Shown: one piece after another, positions 63,762 through 64,000 of the stretch
How the letters are laid out: the number at the start of each line of letters is the position of its first letter
How positions within the stretch are numbered: position 1 is the first letter of the stretch
DNA from: Dioscorea cayenensis subsp. rotundata
Taxonomy: Eukaryota; Streptophyta; Magnoliopsida; Dioscoreales; Dioscoreaceae
Direction: 5' to 3'
DNA length: 64,000 nt
NCBI RefSeq assembly: GCF_009730915.1
Contig: NC_052488.1
Span: 20,702,305-20,766,304 of the forward strand
Notes under the pieces: model-generated
The model's database searches: none
Told to the model about the DNA's origin: nothing
Seen by the model: the letters and a program-made list of their open reading frames with translations, nothing else
Position numbers and translations under genes: made by a program

Positions 63762-64000
63762 GTGAGGTCTCTAATTCATTAATAGTTCTTGTTTTGGCAT
63801 TTCCCCATCTTTTTTAGCTTATCTAGACATTTATTAACTAAATGTTGGTTGCCCACTGCTTTGTGAAGTGCTGTTTGATTTTTTTTTTTGGAAAATGATA
63901 TAAATTGTCTTCACTAAGAACCAACCCGTTTCTCCATCCAGTCCCGGAGCAAATCTATCAATGTGTAGAAATAATCTCAGAATCATGTTGGTCCTTGCTA

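Overview
This is a window of a flowering-plant nuclear genome. The evidence is intron-rich genes with GT-AG introns, a PsbX gene with a plastid targeting region, a BIG GRAIN 1-type gene, an ataxin-2/CID gene with a PAM2 motif, an intron-containing tRNA-Tyr, very AT-rich intergenic DNA, and copia, L1 and Mutator-like elements. The species cannot be fixed from the sequence. The BIG GRAIN 1-like protein recalls monocot members, so a non-grass monocot is a guess only.

Layout. 0.5-8 kb: decayed copy of a DWNN-domain/zinc-knuckle (PQT3/RBBP6-like) gene, with a broken copia fossil lying antisense in one of its introns. 10.6-14.9 kb (+): PEX10, complete, 11 exons. 15.4-18.0 kb (-): plastid-type NAD(P)-binding Rossmann protein, head-to-head with 18.7-20.8 kb (+) ribosomal protein uS3/RPS3. 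21.2-22.5 kb: degenerate ~700-bp tandem duplication. 23.0-23.4 kb (-): PsbX. 23.6-25.3 kb (-): TFIIE beta, with one GC-AG intron. 26.6 kb (-): tRNA-Tyr. 26.7-30.7 kb: AT-rich DNA with (TA)n tracts, one pair flanking a CpG-rich 283-bp insert. 30.7-31.6 kb (+): BIG GRAIN 1-like gene with a +1 shift. 34.6-39.5 kb (-): omega-amidase/nitrilase-like gene with a 16-nt micro-exon and an L1 remnant in intron 3. 39.7-42.4 kb (-): CHX-type cation/H+ antiporter with two +1 shifts. 43.1-47.7 kb (-): degenerate L1 LINE. 48.0-49.6 kb (-): complete five-exon gene of unrecognised family with a PDZ-like segment. 50.0-57.4 kb: AT-rich ~190-bp tandem repeats interrupted by a 5,077-bp Mutator-like element with a perfect 9-bp target duplication; the element carries seven copies of a ~580-bp repeat. 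57.7 kb to the right edge (+): ataxin-2 homologue (CID3/CID4 type), running off the window.

The genes are ordinary single-copy-type nuclear genes and form no pathway. Two themes recur. First, three +1 shifts occur in two otherwise well-conserved genes, each next to a coding-strand GGG. Second, local tandem duplication is frequent at scales of 29 bp, 58 bp, ~80-125 bp, ~190/930 bp, ~250 bp, ~580 bp and ~700 bp. I see no CRISPR array, rRNA or clear multi-gene defence or biosynthetic system. The most novel-looking object is the Mutator-like element with its internal array.
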